Assembly: GCF_036785885.1 (NCBI RefSeq)
Contig: NC_092312.1
Location: 21,904,001-21,968,000, forward strand
Source: Coffea arabica
Taxonomy: Eukaryota > Streptophyta > Magnoliopsida > Gentianales > Rubiaceae
Reading direction: 5' to 3'
DNA: 64,000 nt
This document shows positions 47,544-60,122 of this stretch, piece after piece. The position numbers were made by a program, and so were the translations under genes. The notes below the pieces were generated by a model, which was not told where the DNA came from, did no database searches, and saw nothing but the letters and a program-made list of their open reading frames with translations. Every line of letters starts with the position of its first letter. Positions within the stretch are counted from its first letter, which is position 1.

Positions 47544-49790
47544 GCATGTCAAACTTATTATGGTTTTATTATTAGTCTGCCTCTTTATTCTAGCTATCCT
47601 TAATTAGTAGTCTGAAGTTAGGGCTCCAGTACTTATGTTGTCTCCTTTAAGAAGACCTCTGAAAAGTTCGGGTTATGACCTAGGTTCAATCTTATGGGAT
47701 GGAGAGGATTTTGGATGTCAATGTGGTAATGGTTACAGTTAAATCTCTCTTAAAACCCATTTTCAAATGAAGCTGCTCCTTTCGGTTGATGTCTATAATG
47801 CACATTTGATATCTGTTAAACATTTTTCTTGACCCATCTTACTCTCTATACTTAAATTATCTACACTAACCTTTACTTTTATTTAGCATCTAATCAGTCT
47901 GCTGCTTCAAGTTTCCCCAAAGGAAAAAGGTCAAATAACTATTTTACGAAGCTAAGTAAGTTGTTTAAATATGTCTTCTTGCTTAAACGCGAGAAGAGAG
48001 GGGGCCTAGTTTGGAGTAATTTACGTCAAGAAAAAACAAGTAGTTTAGTGAGGAGAGAAAAGAAGAATGATGTTTAGGATTCGAAGTGAAACTACATATA
48101 AACATTTTTTTTTGACGTTTGGAAGTAGAGAATGAAAGATAAGAACGAAAAAGATTAATGAGTCATCTCACATGAAATATCTTTTCGATATTGGAAAAGG
48201 ATTGGAATTCGAATAGAGAATAGAAGGTAAGAAACATTTGTTTCTTTTCCTACCTTTCATATTTCTTAAACAAAATAAATTCGAGTTATATATCCTGCCA
48301 AACCCCTCTTCTCTTCCGTTTCACTTCTCAGCTCCCAACCATGCAGTATCTCATTCAATATTAAAGTACAGGAACCGTATCATTTAGCAGCAAGAGAAAC
48401 TTGTGCAGAAAACTTAGTCAAGCTATGCTTTCATCTTGAAATCCAAGCGGAAATTCAAGAGGTACAACTGTAATAATTTCGTAATTATTGCTGTCTGCTA
48501 GAGCAAAAGAAGCTTATCAGGGGGTAAAAGACAGCACCTCCTCTGAGAATGTGAACCTCTGCAAGAAAATACATGAATGAACAATGATCAAATATAAGTC
48601 AAGTATGCAGCTGTACGACAATATATTGCTGTTGGCAGTGTTCATTAATGGCACATCGTGGAGTGTTTTAGAATTAGTGTACGAAGCAATGAGTTCTGAT
48701 GGATCAATTGTCATTTAATGGTCCAAAAATAGAGAGTTTTCAACATGGAATACTTGATTAGATAATAAAAAATCTGGCCGAAATATAAAGACGAATGGTC
48801 AAGTTACTGGAGGCTATGCCTTTTGGGGCCACATATATCAGACGTCCACCTCTGTTCAGCGTGCGTGTTTGTGGTTACTATTACTTGGATCTACAAACTT
48901 CAAGTTACACCAAAGAAAATTACAAATGCTAAACAAGAAAAAAGAAAAAAAGATCCTCCATTTGCCCTTTGGAGAAAATGCTGTGGCGCTTAAAGTTTAG
49001 TTTCATCCACGGTCATGGTTGATTTAAGCATATATGTCTTTGGACACCATGTTTAGATTTCATCAAGGATTATGGATAGAGGCTCATAAATTGGGAATTT
49101 TGAAAATGCAATTTTTGCCTTTTCTGAATAGGTTTTTCTATTCTTTTTTTTTTTTTTTGGATTTTTCTATTCTGCGTCTTGAGGACATAAATTAAAACAC
49201 CTGAACAACATATATAAAAAAATAAATTTGTAAAATTATGAGTTATCCACCTACTACATGCACTTTCTCAAAGAAATGCACACTTCAACAGCGAAGGTAG
49301 TATGGATTCCACCCATCACGTTTCGTGTGTCCAGCCGTACATAATCAACGAATCTTTGATGAATAGAAGTTTGTGAATGATTAACAAAATTTTCTTTTAA
49401 CTAAATTAAGTTGCTTCTCCGAATATATGTGTGTGTGTGTGTGTGTGTATATGTATATATGCATGTATATAAAAGGATATATTTCAAACCTCCAAACAGG
49501 AAAGGAAGAAAGGAGTAGGGAGGGAAGGATTTGAGAATCGAAAAAAAAAATCTCATGTTTACTTGATTAATCACTCTACTTGTTAAGCCGAGCTTTTGGG
49601 ACAAACTCTTATACATACCTATACATGTGCCTTTACTATATATGGATCCACAGATCCAGCTGCCTTCGTTAGTATTGATTTGGATTAAGCAAAGGAAACA
49701 TTAAGGACTTCAGAAGATTTGCTGCCTTAATTTTTGTGTATGTTGCTTTTCTGTTTAATAAAGATGGGAAAACTTCCATATTAAAAAAAG
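47544..49790. other. YABBY 3' region and gene-free DNA
   Basis: Starts with probable 3' untranslated sequence. A (GT)n microsatellite is at 49429-49448. No gene is supported. The last bases (49782-49790, TAAAAAAAG) are the target duplication of the next element. Confidence 0.45.
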
Positions 49791-50617
49791 GGGATAATTT
49801 CAGAAACCTCTCCTGAAGTTTCTGACTATTTCACTTAGTTCCCTTGCAGTTTTAAAAATTATACTTACCTCCCTTGATTTGACACTTTGGTAACCAAACT
49901 TTAAAATAAAATAAAAATTTTAATGAATATCCTAAAATGCCCTTATCTTATAAAGTTTAATTTATTCTTCTAAACAATTGTAAAGTAATTTGACACAATT
50001 ATTTTAAAAAAAAAGGAGTCTCAAGTTTTTCATGCCAATATTTGTTATTTAATAATCAACTATAACAATAAATCTTTTGTTATGATAAGCTATTTTTTGT
50101 AGTGCTTTATTGAGAATATAGATTCTTTTTAAGATAGAGAAGAAAGTGTAATCTTGTGTTTTCTAAGTTTATGGATTATTTTTTTAATAAAAGTTTATGG
50201 AGTAGTTTAGTGATGGAAATACGATAGTTTGGTAGCGATTTTGGACCATTTGTTTTTAATTATTATTGATTTATTCTTGATTTTGATATAAAAAAAGAGT
50301 TACAAAAAAATTGGATGATATTAAAAGTCATCAAAAAAATTACTAGTTTAACGTTTATTCTGAATAGATATTAGCGACAATATTGATAGTTCTTCTATAC
50401 TTCTAATGAAATATAAGAGAAATGAATAAGAAGGAAAAAGAAAAAAAATTATAAAATCCATCCTTTGTATAAACATGGCAACAAGAGAGTTTTATTAAAA
50501 TATTAAGGTTAGTATTGTCATTTTAAATAGGTAAAGGAAGTAGGTGTAATTTTTGAAACCTTAGGGGAGCTACATGAAATTATCAAAAACCTCAGGGGAG
50601 GTTTCTGAAATTATCCC
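49791..50617. mobile_element. Mutator-like (MULE) non-autonomous element
   Basis: The left arm begins GGGATAATTTCAGAAACCTC and the right arm ends in its complement, GAGGTTTCTGAAATTATCCC. Similarity continues for about 85 bases on each side (left ATTTCACTTAGTTCCC, right complement ATTTCATGTAGCTCCC). The 9 bases TAAAAAAAG flank both ends (49782-49790 and 50618-50626), the duplication length of Mutator elements. The interior is AT-rich without ORF. Length is 827 bp. Confidence 0.85.
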
Positions 50618-53600
50618 TAAAAAAAGGTGGGGAGAACTTAATTTGTTAGGACGTTTAATTGTAAAAATCTGTAAATTGAAGAGAAAACATTGATCGAAAT
50701 GCTGTTTCATGCAAAACTTTGCTGTCTTAGCCGAACATGAAATGCAGGAAAGCACCACTGTGCCAAAAAAAAATGATAATAATAACAAAGTCACTCATGA
50801 TGAAGAAAAGAGAAAAAAAAAAAAAAAGAAAAAAGAACCCGCCTTAATTTTTTTCTTTCAACTTCTTGGAGAAAACCAAGAGAGAAGCGTAAATAAATCT
50901 TGACCCCAAACCAATCGTCAAAAGCCGACAACTTTTGACGACGACCCAAGAGATTTAACTACCCATCCCCTTAACCCCCCAATCGATGTGGGATTGAAAC
51001 CCCAACAGGGGCCAAGCCTGCGCTGGAAACTGCTACCAGGCCTTAATTGATCTGAAGATATATATTTGATCGATCACTGGCTGGGCTACGTGATATTATC
51101 GTGTTTCGACATTTGTCATAAATTTGGTTGCCATATAATTGCTTTTCAGAAATTGTGACATTAATATTCTTCCCCTACATAGGCTAGTCATATTACATTA
51201 TTAGTTGATAGGCGGCAGTTTTTTACAAAAAGATTTTTATGTTCTTCGAGAATATATTTTTTTATTTTACATGTATCAAATTGCTATTACATTTTTTTAT
51301 ATATATAAAAACTCTAAAAAATAACAATTCAAACAGATTTTTTAAACTTGCACTTATATAAAAACTTGTAACCGTTTATCAACCTTGAGATAGAACTTAA
51401 GACGATCCAAGACAAGGCTGCACTTATAGTTATATCGGGTGAATGTTTTCTTCTTTTGATTCTTATACATTTCTACTCCTAATTCTCAAGCTGGTGACAT
51501 CGAGCAGTCTATGTTGCTTTTCACAATGTCGTACCTAATAGGAAAAAGGCCTAGCATGTATACTCATTAACATCTTTCCTTCCTCTCATTATGGTGAGAA
51601 ACTAAGTATTTTTTGTGCTTTATTGGACGTAATAGGCTTAAAATTGAGCTTTCAATTTTTATTTTTTTTTGCAGTACAAGGATGAACCTTTTCATTCGAA
51701 ATTGTCTGCGTGCAAGAGTCCATTTCTTATGTGCAAAAATTGAAGCAATCCATATAATTTTTAGTCCTAAATCTTGATATAAAAATTGAACCCACCAACC
51801 TCAATTAAACACATCAAATGTCTTCAAAATGAATAGTTTAGACTTGTCATCGTTATCTTAATTTGTGAATGCAAATTGACCCAGGCTGATCAAGTAAAAT
51901 GTCGTCATCCACATGCAATCCGGATAAACCAAAATCTTTTAGCTTCCCCGAATTAACCAGTTCATGAAGTTGTGTCAGAATCTATAGTCATCATAAGCTA
52001 GTTTTTTCGACAGAATGGGTTCTCCGTTTTTAAAATTTTCTCTCTTTTTTTATACTCTCACAAGTTCTGAAACACCCAATACAAACACTAAAAAGACGAT
52101 CATGAATGTTAGTTAAACAACATGATGGTCTGTACACACTTTGAGACACATATTTTAAGTGTTGAATCTGAATGTCATGGTATTGAATTCGTGTTGTCAA
52201 ACAGAAGACAAGTACATCATAACCATCCTAGGATGCCGACCAAGCACGAGACGCTTCTGTAAATGAGCTGCATTCCTGAATTGGTATTAGGCTATTCACG
52301 TCAACCCCTCTGGACCCATCTTCTTCAATTCCTCATGTTCAATCTACCTACCTAAACTAAGTACAAAGCATGGCTTTTGATCAAGTTCTAGTACCTTTTA
52401 TCTTTGCGGGTTTGACTAGCAACTGTTGCGCAGCTGTGCACCATAAATTTGGAACCTTGCAACATGCTTTCAATCATTCCTCTAATTTCATGTCATTGCC
52501 CTCTCAACCCACATTAGGTTGCAGTCATCCAATGACTACGCGCGATGAAAGCTTATCCATCACCATCTTACAATGCCCAACCTTACAAACTTTTTGTCTA
52601 CAGAGATTTGATGGCTCGCCATTTTGTCGGAGTAACTTTTCTTCTATGGCAGAGGCCATTCTCCTGCGAACATCAACCAAGTAAAAAGAAATGGGCTGCG
52701 TCGTTGGACAAGTTTCTTCTTACAGAACACAACCCAAGGCATCAGCGAAAAAACTCCACAAACCAAGGCTTCGTACAATAGTCCAGACCCTCGAGCAGGG
52801 GCTCTGCAAGATCTGAATCTAGTGCCAGGTATGAGCATTAACCAGGGCTTCCTAGTCCACAAACCAGCCACAAACCAGATTGTGGCTGCTTTGTTACCTA
52901 TTTCACCTCCAGGCCCACGAAGCATGTCTCGAAGGCGTGAATGAGCAACCGTGACTAAGCACACTTAACAATTTGATAATCCACCAAATGCTGCTCATCT
53001 TCCATACTGAGCTGTTGCTTATAGTCTTTGATTTATACCTAGGACCCCTTGATCAGTAGAAGTGAAGAATTGATTGAAGCGCTAAAATTTCAAGGTAAGT
53101 GGAAAAAGGCATACTTCCGACTCATGCTTGAAAGATTATGTATACAGCTGCTGGGATATACATTGGCAGGGGCAGATTGGATTTTATTTACTTGCTTCTT
53201 CCGGAAAGCACAAGAATCATTAACAAAAACAGGCATGGCTGAACATTTTCAGACATAATTTCAAGGGGAAGTGCAAACGTTATTAGGCTTGAACTGTGAC
53301 TGACAAAAGAGCAGGGCAAGATAAACTCTTGGTTTCTAAATTGCAATTTACAGCAGCATCAAAAGTTACAAGGCAGAGTTGTGTTGAAAATGATCATGCA
53401 ATGAAACTCCACTGCTAAATTAGTAGAATTCATCAATCTAAATGAGGCATAAAGATAAGGAAAAATCAACCAACCAAGGAATTTCCTACGATGAAAGAAC
53501 ACGGTAGTACGTTCCCGCTCTTGACAGATGCAATTTGCAAAAGAACAGGTTAAAAATGTGCATGTTGCATGACGTCAAAAGGGCTCCTACCAAAGGTTAA

Positions 53601-54730
53601 TTAACAGAATCAGTCCAGGTTAGATAAATCATTCCAGAGCATGAGACAGGAAAGCGAGTATCCATGGATGAGGCCCCTCACAATGTGCATTTCCAGTTTT
53701 CAACTCAAGAATGTTCATCAAACACCAGCAGTTAACTTGAGCTATCTCATATGGTTTTAGCTTTTACAAAGAATGAGGCTAACAAGTTCATCCCCCTTTT
53801 ACCCTGGCTTCACAGTTGGATTAATCATCTTTCCTTTTGTATTAGGATGAAGGTCCCAAAATTGGAACATGATACTACCAGAAACTAGTATCATAGTCAT
53901 ATCCGCATATGTTAAAAGCCAGATGCAATAAGAATGAAACCATTGAGCTCTTGCACAACATGAAAAAAAAAAAAAAAAAAAGATTCACCAAAATCCATGT
54001 AAAACAGAAGCCCTTCTTAAAGATTCTAGAGAACCAAGTATAGAACCGCAGGTGGACCTTATAGTTATTTGAGATCTAATATAGTAAAGAGCGAATGAAG
54101 CAACAGAACACGCAGTATTTTCAGTGGAGAATTCATAAGAACATATCATGAGTTTCCATTGACATGCATTCTTGAGGCATTTGCAACGATTCTCTATCAT
54201 GCTTGAACAGGCAACTGTGCGAGAAAGCTTTGTTCAAAAGACACAATACCACCACTTAAGAACAAGACTCTTAACTTCATTGGCATGGCAAGTAAGCATA
54301 ACTTTTGCCAGTTGCATATCGATTGAATGACATCAAAATATTTGAAACATAGTAGCTATGATACCACAAGCAATCAGAAGCATTCACTATAACATTAGTA
54401 TCGGCAACAGTTCAATCACTATACCATCTTTCATAACAAGAAAGTTATATACAAGTTGAATGCGTATGTCAGTCTCCTCCCGCCCAAAAACTTTCAACTG
54501 AAAAAAAGAAACACATTAACTGATCTAATATGATAAAAGAAAAATAATTTCTTTACATCTACATCTACAAGAACTGGACACGACCACTAGTAACGAAGGA
54601 ACAAGACCTCTAAACAAGCAAACGCCTCTGGGCAGAGCATATATTTGCAAAATAGCCAGTTAACCATGACAGACAGGCAGCTATGGTCCTCTTTCACATG
54701 TATACCACTAGAGTCCTCCTTTAGCACAGG
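50618..54730. other. Gene-free region downstream of the DUF641 gene
   Basis: A short perfect hairpin, CGTCAAAAG with CTTTTGACG and a 7-base loop, is at 50916-50940. Next to it (50960-51040), GATGTGGGATTGAAACCCC and GCC-rich sequence resemble old retroelement DNA. A MITE-like remnant lies at about 51195-51345. Overlapping frames near 52370-52964 (104, 78 and 106 codons) are not recognised and may be transcript-derived or chance. Confidence 0.4.
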
Positions 54731-54804
54731 CTGCAAGAGATTCAAACTTGAACTATGAAGAGTTCAGGATCAAGAGCTTCACCAATAAAACTGACAGCTC
54801 TTAC
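54731..54804 (-). other. Probable 3'UTR intron of the DUF641 gene
   Basis: On the minus strand, ACACAAG|GTAAGAGC (good donor, after 54805) and CTCTTGCAG|CCTGTGC (good acceptor, before 54730) bound 74 bases, a normal plant intron size. The junction lies about 56 bases after the stop codon, at the margin where nonsense-mediated decay begins to act. No transcript evidence is available here. Confidence 0.4.
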
Positions 54805-54860
54805 CTTGTGTCAGTCCCAGACAACCTTGAAGACATGGATTTCCTTTCTCTAGAGGCATT

Positions 54861-56297
54861 TTACCACTCTGTACAACTGGTTCCAGTTAGATAAACTTGA
54901 GATTGGACGACTGTCCTCCCAACTTTAAATCCTGGTACAACAGTGAAAGCAACCTTTCGTCTAGATTTCCCTGATGGACTAGTTTTTTGTGTGACATCTT
55001 CCATGTACACCATCGAAAAATCTACACCTCTCTCCACTTGAAATATCTCCACAATGGGATCAAACGAATACGCTAGCTTGTGTAGCATCCATGTTGAGCT
55101 AGCCATCCTAACAAATGACTCGTAGAAAACGCTCAATGATTTCCATGAATCCAAAACCGCTTCCTTCCTGTCAAAATTGCTAAAAACCGATGACTCCATT
55201 GTGGGATGAATCAACTGGTCATACTTCTGTTCGCAAAATCTTGAAAAATCACATTTCGTGTTCTTCCCTAGTACCTCCATAGGATTGCTCGAAACATGCT
55301 GAATTAATTGCTTCAAACAGCCATCCTTACTAGGAATCGAGTTATTTCCATTGCACACAACTTCATTTCCATTCAACAAGAAATCATCCAAATCAAAACC
55401 CCTGAACATTCCCAATGATATATATGATAAAAACGCATACTTATAATGACCTTCTTTGGCATAATCAACATTAGAATACACCGAATTTGCAGCCATTGTC
55501 AAGTCCCACCCTGCTTTTCTCATCAAATCAATCAACAGCTTACTGAAACAATGCAATGACTTGACACAATCCCTTAACATAGACTCAAATACGCGAACTG
55601 TCAATAAAATTTCCGTTCCATTATTCAATTGTTCATTTTTTGCCACTAATCTTTTCTGTAAATTCGAATTGAAAACAACCATTTTATCCAAATTTTTCCT
55701 CAAATTCAAAACTTGATCATCTTTACATTCAATTTCAGAAATTAACTGATTTACCATAGTCTCCAAGGCTCTGAGCTTGCTCTGATTCTCCTGCACCTGA
55801 AATTCCAAAAACGAACCAGCTGGAGCCTCAAAATTCCCACCTGGGTTCTTCCTGAAATCCCTGTAAACGTTCCTCAAATCAGTCAATTTCTGAAGAATCG
55901 AAACCAAAGTCTTATCCGCAGACTCAAGGCCATCTTGGTCAACTTTAGGCACATGGGCGGCTTGGAAAATTAAGTAGGAGGCCTCAAAGGATGAAATCGT
56001 GGCAAAGATTGATGAAATTAAGGTTTGGACCACATGGGTTCGGTTAATTTCAGGTGAAAATGTAGGGTCAGGCTTCAAAACCACAACTTTTTGGTCAGGG
56101 ATGAACTCTTCAGCTGAGTCCAAAAGAGTGAAAACGTCGCCCTCGGCGGCGCCTGCGGCGGCTGTTGTGGTTGTGGGGTCGTCTCCCTCCTCCGCGAAAA
56201 GCTCGAAAGTTTTGGCCTTGAAAGCCAGAGCAAATTTCTGGAACATCTCGGAAATCTGTGGTGGCCTTGCACTTGACGGCCCTTCCATTTCTACCAT
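54861..56297 (-). CDS. DUF641 / GIL1-IRKI-like protein
   Basis: A single-exon gene of 478 codons, starting at the first ATG of the frame (56297), with a second in-frame ATG three codons later. The N-terminal part has PPQISEMFQKFALAFKAKTF (13-32), then an acidic and Thr/Ala-rich linker (36-55). The conserved DUF641 block is HVVQTLISSIFATISSFEAS (88-107) followed by YLIFQAAHVP. A coiled coil probably spans about 165-225. The C-terminal GIL1/IRKI-like domain spans about 232-470 (KAGWDLTMAANSVYSNVDYA at 261-280, and FTVVPGFKVG). The family includes GRAVITROPIC IN THE LIGHT 1, acting in hypocotyl gravitropism, and IRK-interacting protein. The molecular activity is not known, and which subfamily this gene belongs to is not resolved. 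No truncation is seen. Confidence 0.85.
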   Translation of the reverse strand: MVEMEGPSSARPPQISEMFQKFALAFKAKTFELFAEEGDDPTTTTAAAGAAEGDVFTLLDSAEEFIPDQKVVVLKPDPTFSPEINRTHVVQTLISSIFATISSFEASYLIFQAAHVPKVDQDGLESADKTLVSILQKLTDLRNVYRDFRKNPGGNFEAPAGSFLEFQVQENQSKLRALETMVNQLISEIECKDDQVLNLRKNLDKMVVFNSNLQKRLVAKNEQLNNGTEILLTVRVFESMLRDCVKSLHCFSKLLIDLMRKAGWDLTMAANSVYSNVDYAKEGHYKYAFLSYISLGMFRGFDLDDFLLNGNEVVCNGNNSIPSKDGCLKQLIQHVSSNPMEVLGKNTKCDFSRFCEQKYDQLIHPTMESSVFSNFDRKEAVLDSWKSLSVFYESFVRMASSTWMLHKLAYSFDPIVEIFQVERGVDFSMVYMEDVTQKTSPSGKSRRKVAFTVVPGFKVGRTVVQSQVYLTGTSCTEW

Positions 56298-59014
56298 TTC
56301 CCAGCTAACAAAACAGTCAACATCAGCTTTTCTCTGTTCGTGTATTTCGGGGCGTCCTCCTTCTGCAGTGTATATGTGTGGGTGTTTCTTCTATTATTAG
56401 TCTTTGTAGCCGTTATGTAATGTTGTGCGTTTCGGGGTGTTTCCTCTTTTTGCTCTGTGCGTTCTTATGTGGAGAGTGTGGGGGTGCTTTGGATGACTTA
56501 GAAGGAAGGTATGTGTGTGAGTGTGAGTTTGAGTGAATGACAAAGGCAGGCAGTAAAGTAGGCAAGTGGGACTTTTCCATCATTTTCTTTTGTTTTTCCT
56601 CAATTCCTAGTCTTGCACTATACTTGTTACATTTACACTTATTGGCTGGAAGAAAATTGATTGCAGGCAGAGTATTAAATATTTGCTTTGCTATTTGATG
56701 ATTACTTCTTTAGTTTAGTTCTGCTGAATTTGGGAACTAACTGCACATTATTAGAATTTTGGGAGGGGAGACAGATACCAACGTTTTGAAAGGGTGGCGG
56801 TGCTACGATGGCACGCAGTCGTTGTGGGGTTTCAGCTAGTGAGTGGCCGACCAATGAAAGACGAGGAAAACTGTCTTGTGATAGATGAAACATGGCAAGG
56901 TTTGACCCAGAAAGACTCTACGACTTTCAAGTTCTTGGCTTCTTGCAGGGGATTATTAGGTATGCAGACTGGCGGGGACATGAAGGTTTGGATTAATATA
57001 AGTGTAAATATCGATAGATTTAAACATATTTTATGTCCTTTTAATTTGAATCTAAACATTAAGTTATATTATATATCATATATCTAATATTGATAGTGTA
57101 TACACTGACTGACTGACTGATAATGTATATAAAATTAATTCATATATATAACGTGCGCGCTCATAGTGCAGGAAAGATTTATCTGAAAAGTTTCAATGGA
57201 TTAGTGGGGGAAAAAAATGCCTGATCCATTTGATATGGTGAGATTGGAACTTCTTGCTGGCTGACTCAATGAATACAATCCCATGGTGCATTATTATTGC
57301 CTATTGTCCACAGAAAAAAAGACGAGTATTCATTGGGTTTGTCAATTTAAATATCTTTATTGACTAACGAGGCGAGATTATATAAAAGTTGTTGGTCAGT
57401 CAATGCGGTACAATTGACAACCTACTTATTTAATTGGAGTAATATAATAAATGTTCCAACAGAATCATGAACAACTATATATATATATAGAATTAAAAAA
57501 AAAGGAAAAGATTCAGAAAATATTATTGTTGTTGAATAAGAAGGATTAATGGATTGCATCACTGGAGTCTTAACATGCAAATGGAGATCACAAACATCAA
57601 AAGCAAGTTTGAGTCAGGCTTCGGTGAAATTTTACCTTTCGATTATGGGTAATTATTTAATTAGAAGGGTATCCAATTTATCCTTTTTCTGTTTTCGTGG
57701 CACCAACGCATTGAAGAACTTTCATTGTATAGAATGTCAGTTAAACAAGTCTTCTATAACCTTATCAAGCTAAGTGATCACAACAGTTTAAAATGACTTC
57801 TCATCTGATGGAATGTATCTTCTAAAGAACTCTGCGGTTGTTCGGATTCCTTCCGGAGGAACTTTTCACGCAGCACAACACACAATAATGACGCTGAGGG
57901 AGTGAGGAGATTCTTTTCGTGAGAACATATTACTATTATTATTCTCACGTTGCCTTATTCTTGGAGTAGGTAAAGGAGTTGTTAGAATTAATGACTGAAG
58001 TCAAACATATAGATCAGATTCCAAATTTGAAACAGATGGTAACTTCGAAACCAGGACGAAGTTCTTGATGATGAAGCTGTTGCACTTTTATAATGCAGTG
58101 GTAAAAACGATCGTCCTTAGCTCTATTTGTACTCTCAAGCCTCAAGTCAACTCGGTAGTCCCAGAACTCCTCAAGTTGGCACATCTTTATTTGTATTTTC
58201 TTGAGGGAAAGGTCTGCAACTCTACATCTGCATTGCTTTCTGCAAATAATAATACATGTTATCGAGAAAGGGCCGACCTCATCTCGGGCCAGTCTAGTCT
58301 AGGAAATAAAAAAGGTACAACGGCGACAAAGTTGACGACCAGTTGCATAATTCCAGATAATTTGCAGTACAGTAATGGGGTTGGAATATAAATAATGGAG
58401 ATTCGTTATCTTTGTCGCAGACTTACAGCCGGTAATGATGCCTTCTCATGGTTGTTTGCATGCGGACCGACTGACGGGCCTCAGTCCTAACTCTCAATGT
58501 GATCGCACGCACATCTTCGCATGGGATCCAAATCCCACCTACATATTCATGTATTTGTGCATCTACTTGCTTGCTTCTTCTTTTTATCAGGAAGGAAAGG
58601 GTATGGATGATTTCGGTTCCGATCGATCGCCGTAGTATAAAATCACAATATCTTCGGGGAATTATAGGAAAAAGTACATTGGAGACATATAATATAGTTT
58701 GCATAGTCTTTTGCTATTAATGTTCTCGTGTCCACTAGAATTATATAAAATATCAAAAATTCATTGGGAACCAAAAAAAAAAAAACAGCATTTTTCTTTT
58801 GGTTTTCTGCAAATACTTTATACTCATGGTTCATGTTTCAAGCAGGCAGGAGTAAATCACCTAGTCATTTTGGTAAATCAAGATTGGTCAGATATTTGCT
58901 TTCAAGAGCGTGCATCTCTAGATCTTGCTTCAAGCGTTTATACTGCTAGTGCAGAATTATAATTAGAAAAGAGATCAAGTCTTAAAATTGTATGTTAAGA
59001 TGATCGATCTAAAC
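56298..59014. other. DUF641 upstream region and gene-free DNA
   Basis: The first few hundred bases on the minus strand serve as the probable promoter and 5'UTR of the DUF641 gene, with GTGT-rich sequence (56440-56540). No other gene is supported. Frames up to 108 codons at 58065-58391 are unrecognised. Confidence 0.4.
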
Positions 59015-59026
59015 TTTCAAGGTTTT

Positions 59027-59219
59027 CTTTTTCTTTTCAGAGATGATAAGTCGGAGGGGACTGAACCACCACCAGACCAGACGGGTGCACAGCATATCCG
59101 TTTGAATTTTTTGGAGACAAGCCACTGAAATGTGATATTTTTTTATGAGAGGTAAGGTTCGAACCCTTGCCTTGCACCCCACCAAGTAGGTGGTGGCCAC
59201 TGAGCGAAAGGCCCAGTGA
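59027..59219 (-). mobile_element. tRNA-derived SINE with perfect 12-bp target duplication
   Basis: On the minus strand, box A (CGCTCAGTGGCCACC) and box B (GGGTTCGAACC) lie at the usual pol III spacing near the 5' end. The body is followed by an A-rich end (GAAAAGAAAAAG). Both flanks carry TTTCAAGGTTTT exactly (59015-59026 and 59220-59231). The intact promoter boxes and perfect duplication point to a young insertion. Confidence 0.88.
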
Positions 59220-59231
59220 TTTCAAGGTTTT

Positions 59232-59794
59232 GTTTTTCACTTTGTTACATATTTAAGCAAATCCATTCAAATCATGACACTTCCTTCATCTTTTCATGAA
59301 ATTTTCCCTTACGATTTTGGAACTATAATGGTCATCAAACAAACCTCAAACCTCTTATTCAGATATAATAAACCACTAAAGGCTGTTTAACAGATCAAAA
59401 TATATTGCCGTACCTCTGAAATTGTCCTGACGAAAACTATAATAACGATTGGCAAATGGCCCAAAAAAAAAGCATGCTTTTTCACAAAAATATCCAGCAA
59501 AAATTAGCAGCCTGTGTGATATTGTAAAGAAGATTGCCAGATCGAGGAAAAGGATTTCTCATTTCTCGGCTTCGTTGTCCGACCGTGGTAATCGAATGGC
59601 AAAAGGTTTCTCAGCTTTGTACTGACCTGCGGGCACATGCTTGACAAATCGGTACGGCCTGCAATGGCTTTTATTTTAGCTTGGCCCACGGAACGACGGC
59701 CATGATACTGGATCAGACTTGTCTCCGGGGGCCAAAATTTGGCCTAAAGACTGATTTGCTGAAGGGTTAAGGGATCCAATCTTCCCGGTATATA
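59232..59794. other. Intergenic DNA, nothing recognised
   Basis: No gene or bounded repeat is supported. Confidence 0.35.
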
Positions 59795-60122
59795 CTCCCT
59801 CCGTCCCACTTTGATAGTCCTATATTCCTTTTTCATCTGTCCCAAATTGTAGTCCACTTTCCAATTGAAGAATGTAGTTGTATTTTAATTTTCCTAAAAT
59901 ACCCTTATTCAATGTAAGTAATTATTACTATAAACCTACCCCATTTAATAAGAGTTATTCTTTTTTTACCATCAATTCAAGTTCCCATAAAGTTGCACCA
60001 TATTTAATATGAGGGTATTTTAGGAAAATAGCAATCTAAATTTACTTTTCCAACAAAGTTAACTACTTTTTCTTAAACTGTGTGAAAAAAGAAACAGGAC
60101 TATCAAAGTGGGACGGGGGGAG
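59795..60122. mobile_element. Stowaway-like MITE
   Basis: Begins CTCCCTCCGTCCCACTTTGA and ends TCAAAGTGGGACGGGGGGAG, near-perfect inverted complements. TA flanks both ends (59793-59794 and 60123-60124). The 328-bp interior is shared with 1019-1369. The best-preserved copy of this subfamily in the window. Confidence 0.88.

Noticed and set aside
50916..50940. Perfect 9-bp hairpin CGTCAAAAG/CTTTTGACG resembling a bacterial terminator
   Set aside because: The context is plant nuclear DNA with no T-run after the stem and no gene ending there. A chance palindrome or repeat relic is more likely.
52370..52964. Overlapping frames of 104 (+), 78 (+) and 106 (-) codons
   Set aside because: None has a recognisable domain, and the frames compete for the same bases. 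Without transcripts I cannot call a gene.
55999..56400. 133-codon plus-strand frame opposite the DUF641 N-terminus
   Set aside because: Antisense of the confirmed DUF641 reading frame, with no independent support.
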